In this document: positions 1 through 13,904 of the stretch, in pieces
Layout of the letters: each line of letters begins with the position of its first letter
How positions within the stretch are numbered: position 1 is the stretch's first letter
Assembly (NCBI GenBank): GCA_037178975.1
Contig: JASJZH010000004.1
Span: 4,526,001-4,590,000 of the forward strand
DNA: 64,000 bases
Direction of reading: 5' to 3'
Source of the DNA: Oscheius tipulae
Taxonomy: Eukaryota; Nematoda; Chromadorea; Rhabditida; Rhabditidae
Program-made: the position numbers and the translations under genes
Notes under the pieces: generated by a model
The model's input: the letters and a program-made list of their open reading frames with translations, nothing else
The model's database searches: none
What the model was told of the DNA's origin: nothing

Positions 1-2924
1 GCCTCAATGGGAATGTCCTTGTTTTTTAACTTTCTGTAATATAATGTTTTCTCAAGAAAGAAGAAGCCCCCACTGTACATATTTTCTCTCCAATGGATAG
101 AGTCCATTAATGTCTGTGAAGAAAGATTCGTGTTCTATTGCCGAGTGAATCACCAATGAAAGCGTTGTATCCATCTTCTGTCCAGTAGTCATTTCTAACA
201 GCATATCTCCTTTTTCCAGACAAGTCAATTTCTAAAGTACTATTAGGTTACGATGCACTATTTAATCATTACCATGGTTAGGTTTTTAGATGGATACCCA
301 GACAGCTCGAGGCTTTGAAAGGCTTCAGTGGTGTTCTTGCTGACCGAGGGAGACACCTTCATCGACTGACCATTGCCTTGGAAAACATACGCTCCTCCGC
401 TATCCATCATTTCTACCAGAGACAGGTTGAACGGAATGTTTTGATCTTCCAGTATGAAACTCTGCACAAATTGAGAGCATTTTCTCTAATCTCTTACCTC
501 AATCTGACCCGTTCTGGCATTCGATTTCCAGCATTTGACAGGCTCGTTCGAGGTTTTGGCTTTTTGTACTGCTTGAAGAGTGAAAAGAGTAGTTGTCAAT
601 GGGGCGACAGATACTAAGAATTGAACCTGAAGCCGGTATTGCCAGAAACACTATTTTAAACTGGCTTCGAATTGGTTGTCGCCTAAAGACTTCGTCTCAA
701 TCCTCACTTCCTTTCCATTAGAATCCGTTACATTCACTTCTCGGTCAGTTTTTATCCGAATAAGTTCATCGTGAGAGAAGGTTTGTGAGGAGAAAATAGT
801 CAAATACTTTCTGGAATAGTAACTGTTCATGTTCAAAGCCTAAAATAGTCTAACTTGTTTTTTTCTGGAATTCGTTGAAGAGGAAAAATGTTGGCAGCAG
901 CATTGTAGACCAACTGTCCCTTTCCGTCACTCAATAACTTTAGAAATTGTTTGGAAAATATTCCGAAGGCTCTTTGCATCCTACAAACCTTATTACTCTT
1001 AAGATTAACGAATACCTTTGTTCGTAGTCGAACATCACTTTAATCTTGGAAGTGCCAGTAATTCCGTCGTGGTGCTGGAACAGTGCGAGCTGTCGTTTGG
1101 CATCTGTGATCTCAGCGAGATTGTCAACTTCGGTTAACATAGTCACTACGTCCAGAGATCGCAGTTGGTTTTGAAGTCTCCGCTCCATTGTTTTCGTGTA
1201 AGGACGATGTACAAAATAGCCCGACCACCACGGTTGAGGGTTGTTCATGTTTGAGGTGTATGGGAAGAAGTCTCCTGAAAACTCCTCGTCTCTTTCGCAA
1301 TTAAATGGTTTCTACCTCGCAAAGTGCTCAGTTTTTCATCTTTGATAGCGTTGAAAAAGTCGGAGACTGTCGAGAAACGCATCTAGAGAAGAATACAAGA
1401 ATGAACAGTGAACCTGACCTCGGCATTGAGCTCCGGATGCTTCTTCAGCCAAGTTATCATGCCCGAGTAGCCTTTGTACATCTCACTCCAGTCTTTAATG
1501 TTACCAAAGTAAAAGTCATCTCCAATTGGAACTAAGAGGTCCGTCTCTCCGTATAACTTCTGCGATTTTCGCAATTCCTGTATCAATCGTTTGGTTCTGA
1601 ATTAGTCAAATAAATGATCTTTTATGGATGCTTACATAAATTCGGTGTTGTTCTCGTTGATGTTTGAAAGAAGAGTCGACTGATCGCGACAGCGACTCTG
1701 GTAGAGAGCAGACGGTCCGACATGATAACACATACAGACCTGATTCGGAAAAACTGTTCAAGTGGATCGTATAACATACGTCATGATCCTGACAAGCATC
1801 TTCCGTAGTGTAGACAAACTGTGGAAGGGAGTTGACTCTCGGGCCATCGAGAATTTCAGAAAACGGCGAAACCCATTGCCATCTCATGGTTGTCATTTCA
1901 CGTAAACGCTCTTTTAGGTGCTCGTGAAAGCGCCCTATGACCATGTATATGACCCCTGCTCTGTGTAACAGCTCTGGCATCATCGCCTGAATCAATCATA
2001 ATTTCGTCATCCCAACTTATCGTACGCTGTGTCCAAAAGGATCCACTGACATAAAATGAAATAATTAAAACAGAATAGTTAGAGAGGACAAACCATGATG
2101 TGTTGGGTGTGAGGGAGAACTGTTCGTTAATGAATTTGTGGCCCTCGATGAGGTTTTCGATTGCGGAGTAGAAGGTAGGTGTGGCCTCATCTGTCATGAC
2201 CCATGCTCCACCAGAGATTTCCAGCTGTCCCGACTTCACTTGTCAAAAATACGAAAAGTTTTGATTTATAACCAACTCCTGACTTTTTAATGAATTCTTT
2301 TTCTTGCGGTGAGGCATCTCTCCACCACCGCTCCAGAAACGCTGTTTCGGACCAAATGAAACGCAGATCTTTGTGATGTTTCAGCGACTCCACGGCATTA
2401 GAAATTATGTGTTTCACTTTGCTCGAATAGTAATCCTCGAAGGTTTCCAGCCAACCTAGAGACATTAATCATTAGGTTTTTGAGAGTACGTACCAGGGTC
2501 CACGTGAGAATGGAAAACGAAATGTATTCGGATCTTGTCCGGGACGAGTTTTGGAGTGACATTCTCGAATCGAATCGAGTGTCCATTCACCTGTAAACAG
2601 CTCTTGAGAATCACGAAGAAATATCACCTCGATGTTCACTTTCGGTGTCTTGACATCTCCTCTGAAACTCAGAATGTCTTGACTCTCCGCAGGCAGCTCA
2701 ATGATTTCTGCTTCCTCTTCTTGTTGTAGCTCAATTTCATTAACGTTTCCGACTTGGTTGCTCACTATTTTATGATGACCATTCTTTTTGAAGACACGTG
2801 TCGGTACGGATAACTGAATTCCTCTTTATCAGTAAGATTCGAAGCAAACTTTGGAGGTGTAGTTAATGACGATCAGACAAACGGCACATAACGTTATAAC
2901 ACTGACCCACAGTTTGCGCCGCAT
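1..2924 (-). CDS. MAN2A: Golgi alpha-mannosidase II (GH38), 3' end beyond window
   Basis: Glycoside hydrolase family 38 enzyme that trims mannose from N-glycans in the Golgi. The ATG at 2924 opens a short cytosolic tail and a hydrophobic signal-anchor (VSVITLCAVCLIVI), so it is a type II membrane protein. A 36-nt intron then joins the stem region. Seen in order on the minus strand: the N-terminal GH38 domain near 2200-2460, the nucleophile motif VDPFGHS split by a 39-nt intron near 2000-2040, and the hallmark QHHDGITGT near 1070. The beta-domain follows to the window edge (FFTDINGL and IPIEA still align). Only about the first two thirds of a roughly 1100-residue protein is present. C. elegans aman-2 is the expected orthologue. 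Lysosomal mannosidase is less likely because of the signal-anchor and the motif context. Confidence 0.93.
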
Positions 2925-3271
2925 TGTCTAAAACACTGAATAAAAACGAAAACCGGAAACAAGCATGAACGAACACGGAAATTGAGAAGTAATCATCACG
3001 GTATTCAGAACTCGAAAGAAAGACCGACATGACTGATCTGATTAGAGTGGCAAAGGAGAAAGGCCTCTGTTGAGAAGAGTAGTATTGTATTTGAGCAAAT
3101 GGCTTTAGCCATTATAGGCAGTGACAAACGGTTTGGCAAATAAACCAGTCTTCTCGAGCTTCTGTAAATACAGCAAAGAATCGACACCAGATCAGTCTAA
3201 CGCCGCACAAATGCTCAAAAATTCAGTTGCTGCGAGACAGATTATCCGTCTCTTTTGCACGGTATCAAACA
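2925..3271. other. Intergenic, no gene seen
   Basis: Lies upstream of the mannosidase start and downstream of the zinc-finger gene stop, both on the minus strand. A TTTTAG acceptor sits three bases before the mannosidase ATG and could take a spliced leader. Nothing else is recognised. Confidence 0.5.
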
Positions 3272-4133
3272 TCATTTATTGCAGCAACAGTCATCTCCAC
3301 AGCCACAGTAACATCGAGGGAAGCATTTCAGCAGAATGTTGTCCAGAGCAATCTTCTGTTCAGCTGTCCTAAACCATCGATCCATAGGGTACATGCCCAA
3401 ACTAACACTGTTCTTTCGATCTGAGCATTTGGATCGCCATTGTGTACTTGCTCCAAATGGGCGACGCCTCGATGTTTCCTGGCAAATGTTTTGTCACATG
3501 CTGAACATTTCAATCTGAACATCTGGTCTTTTCAATGAGACAGAGAGTATACCTAGTGAGAGCCATGTGAGTTCCAGCATGTGGTCGAATATTCTTCGAA
3601 GTGATCCATTGCAGACAAATCTGAAGTCGTTTCTGTTTTATTTCACGAAGCAAAACACCTGACACTGCTTCATGTTTTTGGCCTTTTTGGATGAGCTCGG
3701 TCCATCCGAGTCTCCCATTGGATCCTACAAATCGAATTATTGAAAGAACATGATCCATGCCTCATAAGTGTCCGATATTCCCAGTGTAGTCGACCACGAG
3801 TAATCCTCATTGCAGTGACTTTGCGTTTTGTCCTGTCCTACTTCAAACTGGGTGGAGAGACTATCTTCTACATCTTCCAGCTTTGGAATCTTTTCAAGTT
3901 CCGGAGCCAATTGACCTTCAGAATAACTGGGAACAAAAGGCTGTGTAGAGCAGCACGAGGGTTTCTCCACGTTGAGACAGAGGCTCTTTGGATCTTTGGA
4001 AACGGAAAACTTGACCGATTTCTCCAACTAAAAAGACTTTCCGGTTTGCGAGCTGAAGTTAACAAACCAAAGTCGTGATCAAACTAGGAAGAATTTGTTC
4101 GGATTCTAGGGTCAGAAGAACATAGACAGTCAT
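3272..4133 (-). CDS. Uncharacterised protein with one C2H2 zinc finger and a Cys-rich C-terminus
   Basis: I do not recognise the orthologue. The ATG at 4133 follows directly on TTTCAG, a likely trans-splice acceptor. A 41-nt intron joins the start (MTVYVLLTLESEQ) to an acidic, low-complexity region. The next join, near 3760, is unresolved: the obvious GT-AG pair is only 25 nt and gives the wrong frame. After that comes a basic stretch, a 38-nt intron and one finger of spacing C-x2-C-x12-H-x4-H (LKCSACDKTF ... HLEQVH). A 53-nt intron leads to the last exon, ending CFPRCYCGCGDDCCCNK, with eight cysteines in 17 residues, so a second metal site is possible. A DNA- or RNA-binding role would be inference only. 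Confidence 0.55.
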
Positions 4134-5103
4134 CTGAAATATGCTGAACAAAAGATGTTGTGAGTCACGCGGTCGGGTACAAATGGGTACCACAATAGTT
4201 GTGTTTCTTCCCTATTTGAAGGCCAAATGATTTGGGGGAAAGCCAAAAAATAGGATAGCTGCACAGCGAGGGGGGCAGGCATGACGCGCAGTCATTAGCC
4301 CAGCAAAATCGATAAATGCAGGGCTTGTGACTGCACCACTATAAGAAGTAGTTTTCTCAACTGTAGCTTTGAGCCTTTCTTAGAATTATCTGTGTCCATC
4401 TTGTTTAACGATAAAGTAAATTCAGTATTTATTTTTAATAGTCCATAGATATCTCGCCACCCGAACTCGTACGTTTACAAGCTAATAGTTTGTTACGATT
4501 AACATTCTTCTTGTCGACAGAGATTTCGAATGGATCTCGTGGTCGGAACTAGAACCCCAGTTTCCCGCAGATTGTCGTCGACTGACCCAGACCACGTGAT
4601 GGCGTATTTCTCGTGCCTCGGCCTGATTCTTTCGTTTACACTTTCAAATCTCCTCTCTATTAATTTTTTGAGCTGGTTTGAACTATTTTCCCCGAGTTTT
4701 CTTTCTCAAAAGAGATACGAGATTTGAATTGAACTGTTTCTCATGATTTAAGACTGTGCGGTTCTGTAGTTTCTCACATGGTAAACATCTCTTGCGAACC
4801 TTTTCGTCATAAAATGCAATCGTTCGGTTGTTAATAACACTTATCACCATTCGAACCTGTTTCCGTTCTTTTTAATCAGCAAGAAAACCGAAGAGAACCC
4901 CCGTATTCATTCCCGAATATACTACTTTTTATAAGAGATCTTCGCGTTCACACTCGGATTAGTCTGTCACGCGATCCCTTTTTAAGACTAGTGGTTTTTT
5001 TGTCTTTCTTACAAATACTCAGTCGATATCTCTCATTTTTCTCTGCTATTCACTCTGAGACAATTAAATTTCAAGGTTCTATCGCTCAAGTTCCGCTTTC
5101 GAA
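4134..5103. other. Divergent intergenic region
   Basis: Separates the minus-strand zinc-finger gene from the plus-strand MASK gene and presumably holds promoters for both. A 65-codon ORF at 4530-4727 has no recognisable content. A 5' untranslated exon of MASK could lie here but cannot be shown. Confidence 0.5.
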
Positions 5104-8100
5104 ATGGCCGAGGATGAGAATATTGATGTGATGTCCATGAACACCGAGGTTTATCCCTATTGTTCTGTTCTAATATGTTGTTTTCCAGCTCGCCGAACGA
5201 CTTGGAGTTGTGCCTTCCGTCAATTCCGGAGTAGTTCCAAAACCGGGGTTCCGTGCTCGTGGTCGTTCTCCTCTTCTGAACGTAAGTCTCTTATTCTCAT
5301 CGTTTCACGCCTTCTCTCACAGGCTTCGTCTGCCCGTTGTCATCCGGCTTGTCGCTCTCGCGGCTCATCCGAAAACCTGCTGGTGCCGGAGTTAAGTGCG
5401 TTCGTCCATATGTTACCCGAAAGAGCCATTTCTGCTGACCAGCAGCAGCAAGCCCTCCTCTTCCGCCTCGTTTTCGATGCCGGAGTCAAGGTTTTTTCTT
5501 TATGCTCCTTTTCAAATACTCTTTCAGGCCTATCATCACCTCCTGCAATATGTCATTGCGACAGGAGCAAGTGGTTCTGATAGTGCCTCCTCGGACTCCT
5601 CGGAGACCTCTTGGTCTACTTCAAGAGCCTATCGAGATGCTCCGGTTCTCGAACAAGGCGATCTCCGCAAGAACACCCGTCTCCCATCTGTCGATTCTGA
5701 GGTAGTCAGTTCTCTTTTTGTTCCGATCAGTTATACTCTTTCAGGCTGAGAATCTGTCCATGATGGAAAGAATTGACCATGCTTATGAGACCATGATCGA
5801 GGTAGGAGATGCCGAGATCATCCCGGTTGGAAATGCTCCGGAAGCGACGCCTCAACTAGTGGCCAATACTCTTGGTCTCTTTGCTGGTGCTGCCTTGAGA
5901 AGACCTCCAACCAGAGCTGTCGAGTGTGTGATGGCTGCTTCCCAAGAGTCTAACACCGCTCAATCCGATGTTGATCGACATGACATCTACGAAAGCCAGG
6001 CCAACTCGGACAATTCCTTCGCCTCATGTGAGGACGGACTTCTTGTCCTTGCTTGTGCTGCTGGGGTAAGATCATTGGGTATAAGTATCTAATTCATACT
6101 TTTTGAGTTTGTCGAACTAGTGACTGAAATTCTTAGTCTCCGAGACTCGACCGTCTTTTCATCGGAGATCGACGTAACGCCGCTAATGGAAGCTGCAGCG
6201 GCCGGTTCAGCTCTTGTTGTGAAGAAGCTCATCGATATGAAGGCCGAAATCAACGCCGTCTCCCAAACCAATAACACTCCTTTGATCTATGCTGCTGCTG
6301 CCGGACAAGCTGAATGTGTCCGTCTTCTTTTGGCGACGAAAGAATGTGATGTGACTATCCGAAACGACAACGGTCACGATGCCCTAATGGAAGCAGCCAG
6401 CTCCGGCAATGTTGACATTGTTAAGATGCTGATCAGTACTGGAGCTCGACCGAGTTTTGTGAGCATGCACAGCGAGTTCAAGGAGTCCCCTCTAACTCTG
6501 GCTGCTTACAAAGGCCATGTCGATGTGGTCATCCATCTTCTGGGACTGAGGAACATCTTTCCGGATGTTGACTACCAGGAGGAAGAGATGCATACAGCCC
6601 TCATGGAAGCCAGTATGGACGGTCATTATGAGGTCGCCAGAGTCCTTTTGGATGCCGGAGCACCTCCGAATATGGCTAGTGAATCGTTCGAAAGTCCCCT
6701 CACCTTGGCCTGTTGTGGAGGTCACGATGTTCTGGTTTGTTCTCCCCTAAACAAGGGAAAACAACTTGTTTCAGGCCAAGATGCTACTCGACGCTGGTGC
6801 ATACATCGAAGAACCAAACGATGAGAGCTACACCCCGCTGATGGAAGCTGCCAGAGAAGGACATGTCAACGTAGTTAAAGTTCTGCTGAACCATGGAGCC
6901 AATGTCAATGCACAAACTGAGGAGACAGGAGAAACAGCAATGACTGTGGCAGCCTGTGGAGGTTACACGTGAGTTTTCTTCCAAAAAAAATAATATCAAG
7001 TGGTGCAGAGATGTTTTGGAAGAATTGGTTCGTTATGGAGGAGATTTGGAGCTGGGAGGGAACACTCCGTTGATGGAAGCTGCTCAAGAAGGACATGCTC
7101 AGACCGTCATGTATATTGTGAAAGTTTCGAATCAACGGGATCGCAGTGCCAACTTTGTCTCTCACGCCAGCACGGCTGTAGGATTGGCAGCTGAAAATGG
7201 TCATCTTGACGTCATCGAGATTCTATACACAGCCGGCGCTGAATTGGTTGGTCGTGATTAACAGTAATCAACATTTGTTTCAGAACACGGAGATCGATGG
7301 TAGAACACCGCTAATGAAGGCGTGTAAGAATGGAAATCTCTTGATTGTTCAGTATTTGATCGGTCATGGAGTCGATGTAAACAGCCTCTCATCTCATCAA
7401 GATGCTACAGCTCTTCTCTTGGCATGTGCTTCTGGACATAAGGACATTGTCAAGCTGCTTTTGCACAGTGGAGCCGACCCGAATGTCGAGTTGAAGGACG
7501 GAATCAACTGCATCCTCGAAGCTGCTCGGAACGGATACAAGGAGATTGTGGAATTGATGCTAGATCACAGCGGAGTCCCAAACTCTTCTGCTCCAGCCTA
7601 TCTGCCGAACGCGAAAAAGTTTTCTGGGCAACAGGGACCGCATGGTACCAATCTACTCAAGGTATTTCGTATCCGTATTTTTACAAAACAACAAATATAC
7701 TCAGGCGGCTGCAATGAGACGGAAGAAAGTGTTAGCGCAAAAGGGGCAAGGCTTCGCCCCTCCAGATCCATCTGTCAACGGTCCCCCAATCTACACACCT
7801 CCCTTCCCAAATACCCCACCTGACTCATCTGCGGGTAATCCAGAGTTCGCCAGAGAGTACTATGCCTGGCTGGCCGGGATCTACAACTCTCGTGTCAGTA
7901 ATCAGGTTGGTATTTTCTTAGTTTCGGACAGTCTCTTTTCTGCAGTCGGCCCAAATAGCAACAAATCTTCCATCCGATTTGACGACACGCGAAATCACCA
8001 TGCAACTGGATAAACTTCAAACCATGATGCACCAACTGGCCGAAACAGATACTACCTTTACCCAACCAGAGTAAGATTTCTTGTTGTTTGTAGCTCAATT

Positions 8101-11100
8101 AACTTTAGTGACAGAGAATTCTCGTCGATTTGGGCAAGCCAACAGGTGAACCAGGCGCAACGGGACAGTGAGTCTTTTATTTCTGATGGTTTATCAATTT
8201 CCTTCAGATGTTGAGGAGTGGAATGGTGTAAAGCCCTCAGAGCGACCCTCTGCCGGCATTGCTGCGACCAGTGCCAAATTTTTGGCAAGTATCTATGAGC
8301 TGGGCAAGAAAAATTTTGCCGGTCTACCCCTTCCTTCGGGCTCCTCACAAACGCAGACTGCACAGACCTCTACCGCATCAACAGCTCCACCTCCCGTTTC
8401 GGCCTCTACATCTACGCCAAACCAGCCCATCACAAATGTAAGAACTGTTCTTTCCATTTATCAACTATTTTCAGCAAATGACAATGGAACAAATGGCAGA
8501 AATTATGGCCTTTTTCAAGACGAATCCCAATCAAGACGGTATGTTGGGTTAAAACATTGGCAAAACGATCATGTTCAGGAGAAGACATCATCTCTCAAAT
8601 AACAGCCACTTTATCACCAGAACACAGAAGAGCTACGAAGAAAAAGTTCATGGAGATCTTCAACAACTGGGAGGAGTTTTCGGAAGAGTGTAAGAAACTC
8701 TGTCCTGATCTGGCCAAGAACTCAGCAACAAATGATCTTTCGGTGATAACTTTGTTTATTTAAAACAGATCAGTTTCAGTCCGTCCTCGAACAACAAACG
8801 GCTGCTTTGAATGAGACCTTGAAGGTTCTTCGACCGACAGTTACAAGTTTGCCTGGAGGAGTTGTTGCCGCTTCCGCCCCGAACCCTCCGCTGCCACCAG
8901 TTCAATTCCCTGTCCCAACTCCTCCTCCTCCTCCAGCAGCCGGAACGGCTCATCGAAGAACACACAGTGAAGGAGATGAGTCCGAGTCGATGAAGCCGAC
9001 CTTTGCCACCAAAAGTACTGGTGCTTTCAACATTGACAAGGCCACCGACTCCAACAACGACACCGCCCTTACGGTAGCCTGCTCAAACGGACACAAAGAT
9101 CTCATTCCTCTTCTGATTTCTCGAGGATCAAATGTCGAGCACAGGGACAAGAAGGGATTCACTCCGCTTATATTGGCTGCTACTGGTGGTCATGTGGGGG
9201 TCGTTGAAGCGTTGCTGACTAATGGAGCCAACATCGAGGCTCAGTCGGAAAGAACCAAAGACACCGCGCTGTCTCTTGCCTGTTCGGGAGGTCGGAAAGA
9301 AGTTGTTGAACTGTTGTTGGCCAAAGGAGCTAACAAGGAACATCGGAATGTCAGCGACTATACTCCGCTCTCATTGGCTGCTTCTGGCGGATACGTGGAA
9401 ATTGTGAATATGCTGCTAAATGCTGGAGCGGAGATAAACTCGAGGACTGGAAGCAAGCTGGGAATCTCCCCTCTGATGCTGGCCGCGATGAATGGACATA
9501 AGGATGCTACAAGAGTTCTTTTGGAAAAGGGTTCGGACATTAATGCCCAGATCGAGACCAACAGAAACACTGCTCTGACTTTAGCCTGTTTCCAAGGAAG
9601 GACAGACGTCGTTCGTCTTCTTCTCCACTACAATGCCAATGTGGAACACCGTGCCAAGGTTGATAACATACGAGTAGTAAACAGATTTTTGTTTCAGACT
9701 GGTTTGACTCCTCTGATGGAAGCTGCTAATGGAGGCTACGTGGAAGTTGGAGAGCTTCTTCTGGAAAACGAGGCTGATCCGAACACAACTCCCGTCCCAT
9801 CGAGTCGAGACACCGCCCTGACGATCGCAGCCGATAAAGGACACGACAAGTTTGTCGATATGTTGCTTAGACACGGAGCACAAATCGATGCTAGAAATAA
9901 GAAGGTAGTTTGATATCCTTTACAAAATCATGATTCAACAACACAGGGATGTACTGCTCTCTGGCTAGCCTGTCACGGCGGTCATTTGGATACGATTCAA
10001 GTCCTTATCGCTGAAAATGCAGACGTGGATGCCCAGGATAACAGAAAAGTCTCTCCGCTGATGATCGCCTTCCGAAGAGGGTTCATCCGAGTCGTCAATT
10101 ATCTTGTGAACCACGTGAAACAGTATCCCAGCGATCAGGAGATGGAAAGATATCTGGCGACGTTGACAGTAACTGAAGGCGGGAAAACGGAAAAAGAACT
10201 GAAGGAGTTGATGAAGAACTGTGGAGAGAACATGAACATTATCAAGAAAGCAAAGACGGCTCAGGCAGAACAAGCCAATAAGGCTGCTGAAGATCTACTG
10301 GCAATGTTGGCTGAAGAGGAAGAACGCGCCAAGTCGAAGAAACAAAAGAAGGCGAAGAAGAGGGAAGAGAAGAAACAGAAACAGAAAGAGGCGAAGGCCA
10401 AAAGCCCGGCTGTCGGCGGTGATCATAAGTCAGATGTAAGGTTTAACTACTCCGACTCGTAAAATACCCATTTTAGGATGAGTCCGAAGAGGAGAGTGAG
10501 AATAACAACACTTCTCGTGACGAAATCATTGTTCCGCTTCCCGATCCTCGTGTTCCTCAAGTTGTTCAGACGCCTGTTTTACCGGAGCCCCAGGAGACAG
10601 TTGTGACGAAGCAGCAGAAGAAACAGAGTCGACGTTCGAGACAAGAAATCAGCAAAACTCCATCAACAAATAACGGATCTTCAACTGTGCTAACTATTTC
10701 AACAAGTTTGAAGACTCCGACTGTCATCTCTCCCATCTCTCCTGTTGTCGCTCCACCAAAGGCTTCTCCTTCCGACGAATGGGTCAAAGCCAATCCAGGC
10801 AAAAAGAAAACTGTATGTTTTCCAACACTCTAATCGCAATAAAAGATAATTTCAGACACAGAAAAGAGGAACAGCAGTACAATCAAAGACTCAACAAGAC
10901 TTTTTCTCCGATGAGAGTGGTGCTTACGGCGGATGGAAGGATGTCGAATTGGTGAGTTCCCTGTAAAGGAGAGTGCTCTCGTCCTAATTATTACGTCAAT
11001 TAGGCAAAGACGTCCCAATCAATTTCCAGTCTCAAATAGCCTTATACGCGTGGGCGCTGGGTGCTAATTGCCATCCCAATCCAATGAGATTTTCAGTCAC

Positions 11101-13441
11101 GTCGTCGTTCAAATACACTGACTGTCTGTAACACTGTCATCTCACGAGTTATCGGAAGAGGCGGAGCCAATATTAATGCCATTCGTGAAGCTACTGGAGC
11201 CTCAATCGAAGTGGAGAAGCAGAACACGAGAAGTCATCAATTGGACAGGCAGATCTGTATTAGAGGAACAGCGGAAACTGTCAGGTTGGAAGAGGTCGTG
11301 GTGCTTGTTTTGGGACTGCTGGATCGATGGTCGACTGGCCTCTTGTTAGGGCTCCGAGGCGGGGAATCGCCCATCGGGGTGGGCTTTGGGGCTGCTGCTG
11401 TGCTCTCATCGACTGCTTTCCTTTAGGCGTATGTCTCTGTTCTCTTGTCTCTCTCGCTGTTCCAATGTAAATGACTAATGGTCAGGCATCATTTACCTTT
11501 TTTCTACTCCTAGGAGGAAGGGTTTGCTTGATGTCACACCAAACAAAAAGAATAATCGTATCTAGAGCGTAAATATTAGAAATATGGTTTCAGAAATGCG
11601 ACTTTGATGATAAATGGCCTCGTCACAGACAACGACATTACGGTAAACGACGTCATTCGACAGGTACTCAATCTCTAAGAAGTTTTTTCTACGAATTATT
11701 GTAGGTACTTCGAGGAAACACTTCTGTAGCTTCGTCATCGTCTGAAAGTGCCAAGATTGCTCCTGTTTCGGAGAGAATCATGGCTACAGCCACCACAGCC
11801 AAGAACACCAAGCTCGAGAAAAAAGGTGGGTTCGATAAGAAACGTTTTCGAAGACGCGGTGGAAGAGCTAAGTCGGAGATTGTGCAGAATAAGAGAGCAC
11901 CGTCCAATTTCGATACAACTCGAATATCTCTTACTGTCAGACTGTGGCGTACCAATATGTTCAGATGCCCAGTCTGCTCCGTCATCAACAGCTCAAACAA
12001 CGACCAATGTATGGCAGCAGAGGATGGCGGCACGGGCTGCTCTCCAGCAAACCCAACCGAGAGATACAGTTTCGACAGCGCCTGTTACTGCTACAATAGT
12101 TGCCGAACCATCAAGAGTGCCTTCGCCTAGAGTCCCTGAGGAAGTTCCCGAACCTCGGCAACCTACACCTGTTGCCTCTCCTCACACTTCTCTTGCTCCT
12201 TCCACTCCAGAACAACGAGATCCTTTGAACATAGAGGAGGAGTTGAAGAAAGCTCCTGGCTACAGAGTACTCCCCATGGCAGAGCTCTCGACGGAGAGAG
12301 TCGTCCAATTCGACGAAAAACCCCTTCCTCGACCCATCGGACAGGGTTTCGCTCGTGGTAAGACACTTTTTCTTCTGATTCACTGTTTCTACATTGCAGC
12401 TCCTGGCACAAAAATCAATGTCGATGAATCTACGAAACCTGGTAAAGAACTTGGCGGATTGGCCTTCCTGGAAAAGTCTGAACTGGCTGACATCTGGAAA
12501 AGAGATGGTGACAGTAAGGGCAGTTCAAACGAGCCTGCCTGGGGCGGTCAGCTTCTACTCGGAAATGGACTCAGCAACATGCTCGGAAATCTCAGTCTTG
12601 GACCAGCTGTAAGTCAACTCTCAGAAATATACTGGTATTGTTTTAGGAATGGGCGAGCAGTATTGCAGCCGGAGCTGACTTTGCTTCCAGTCTTCCCGCC
12701 TCTAAACCTTCTGCTCCAGCCACCAGCTCCACATTTGACTGGATCGGTGCGCCTGTTCCGCAACAAAACAATCTGTACTCTCGACCAACTCAACCTACGG
12801 TATTTTTCAGAGAGTACAATACTTATCGTAAATTCAGCGACCCGTACCGGTACAATCCTCCTCGATGTCTGGCAACCGAGAAGCCTTTCTCCAACAGTTG
12901 GCCGCTCAACTGTCAGGCCATTCGACCAGCACGTCGAATCAACAACAGAACAGCTATTATGCTTCCAATTCTTACTCCGAAACAGCGATGAGTCAACAGA
13001 CCAAAAGCTACATGCAAGCCTTCCAAAGTGCCAATCAGGAGTACGAGAACCTCAACAATCTGCTCAACAGCTACAACAACTCCCATTACAACGTTTCTAG
13101 CAATGACTACGGACAGAACTTTCCCAATTCTTCCGCCAGCACCCGACCAATGCAAGCTCGACCAGCCTCCTACGCTCCTCCTCCTGGTTTCGCCAATGTC
13201 ACTCCAACTCCTCCCAACATGAACTCCAGTTCAATGGCTCCTCCTCCCCATTTGAGACAGTATTACAACGGACAAAACAGTCAGATGTCATCTCAGAACA
13301 CTTCTGCCTTCAATGTCTACGGGTGAGTACAGATCCAACTGCTGTTCAAACGACACCTTTAGACAACAACAGAACAACTGGTCGAAACTAAACACAAATA
13401 GCGCTCCTGGAACCAACTGGAGCTCCGGTGGATGGAACTGA
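5104..13441 (+). CDS. mask: MASK/ANKHD1-family ankyrin-repeat and KH-domain protein
   Basis: Large cytoplasmic scaffold of the ANKHD1/ANKRD17/MASK family, known elsewhere as a Yorkie/YAP cofactor and RNA-binding adaptor. The ATG at 5104 (MAEDENIDVMSM) begins a chain of about 20 exons with short introns. The first ankyrin block spans about 6150-7570 (motifs such as TPLMEAAREGHVNVVKVLL). A linker follows, then a second block at about 9040-10120 (TPLILAATGGHVGVVEALL, ISPLMLAAMNGHKDATRVLL). Next come a Lys/Glu-rich coiled region near 10200-10440 and a KH domain from about 11100 with the GRGG loop (VISRVIGRGGANINAI). The KH domain is split by an intron of about 310 nt (11284-11593), the longest in the gene. 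The C-terminus is Gln/Asn/Pro-rich. Domain order matches human ANKHD1. The frame is unbroken to TGA at 13441. C. elegans R11A8.7 is the likely orthologue. Confidence 0.93.
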
Positions 13442-13904
13442 TTCTTCTGTATTCTATTCTATGACTTGTGTTGCCATGTCACGGGCCTTTCCATCCTGAG
13501 ATTAGTCCATATTCTCTAGTTACTTTCTGTAAAATTTCGCTTAGATCTGGGTCATTTTCAGGAGGACTCTATTTTAAGGGTGCCTCTCTGTGAATCGATA
13601 ATCGGTGATCTTTCCCTCTTACTCCGCCTTGTATTCATATTCTATAATATTATCTCGTGTCGGTTTGGTTCTTGTGAATATCAGCCTTTCCCACCCAACG
13701 GTACATCATTTGTCTGTCATCTCAATTCTTATTAATTTCTACTTTGTGCGAATTTCTTCTCGCACCCCTGTATTATCTAGTACTACAAAACAAAATAAAA
13801 AGTATTCCTTTCCTGGTTCTCCAGCTCTTCGTTGTTTGTGCAGTTCGTATTTTGAATGCCCGCTTTTAATATACCGGGAGTTTTCCAGTTTCAAATTTCT
13901 CGAA
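13442..13904 (+). other. MASK 3' UTR and intercistronic spacer
   Basis: Holds an AATAAA signal near 13794 followed about 85 nt later by a TTTCCAG acceptor just before the NFU1 ATG. This is the usual layout of two genes in one nematode operon. No further coding sequence is supported. Confidence 0.5.
13881..13888 (+). promoter_or_regulatory. Candidate trans-splice acceptor of NFU1
   Basis: TTTTCCAG ends 16 bases before the NFU1 ATG, with no upstream donor in frame. It lies about 90 bases after a MASK polyadenylation signal, consistent with leader addition to a downstream operon gene. Confidence 0.45.

Noticed and set aside
315-617. Plus-strand ORF antisense to alpha-mannosidase
   Set aside because: It is the shadow of the GH38 exons and has no domain of its own.
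4530-4727. 65-codon plus-strand ORF upstream of MASK
   Set aside because: No conserved content, no clear splice link to MASK and no acceptor before its ATG; treated as intergenic.
11211-11426. Plus-strand ORF with Gly/Leu-rich end inside MASK
   Set aside because: It starts in the KH exon and then runs into the long intron; the KH domain resumes after the intron in another exon.
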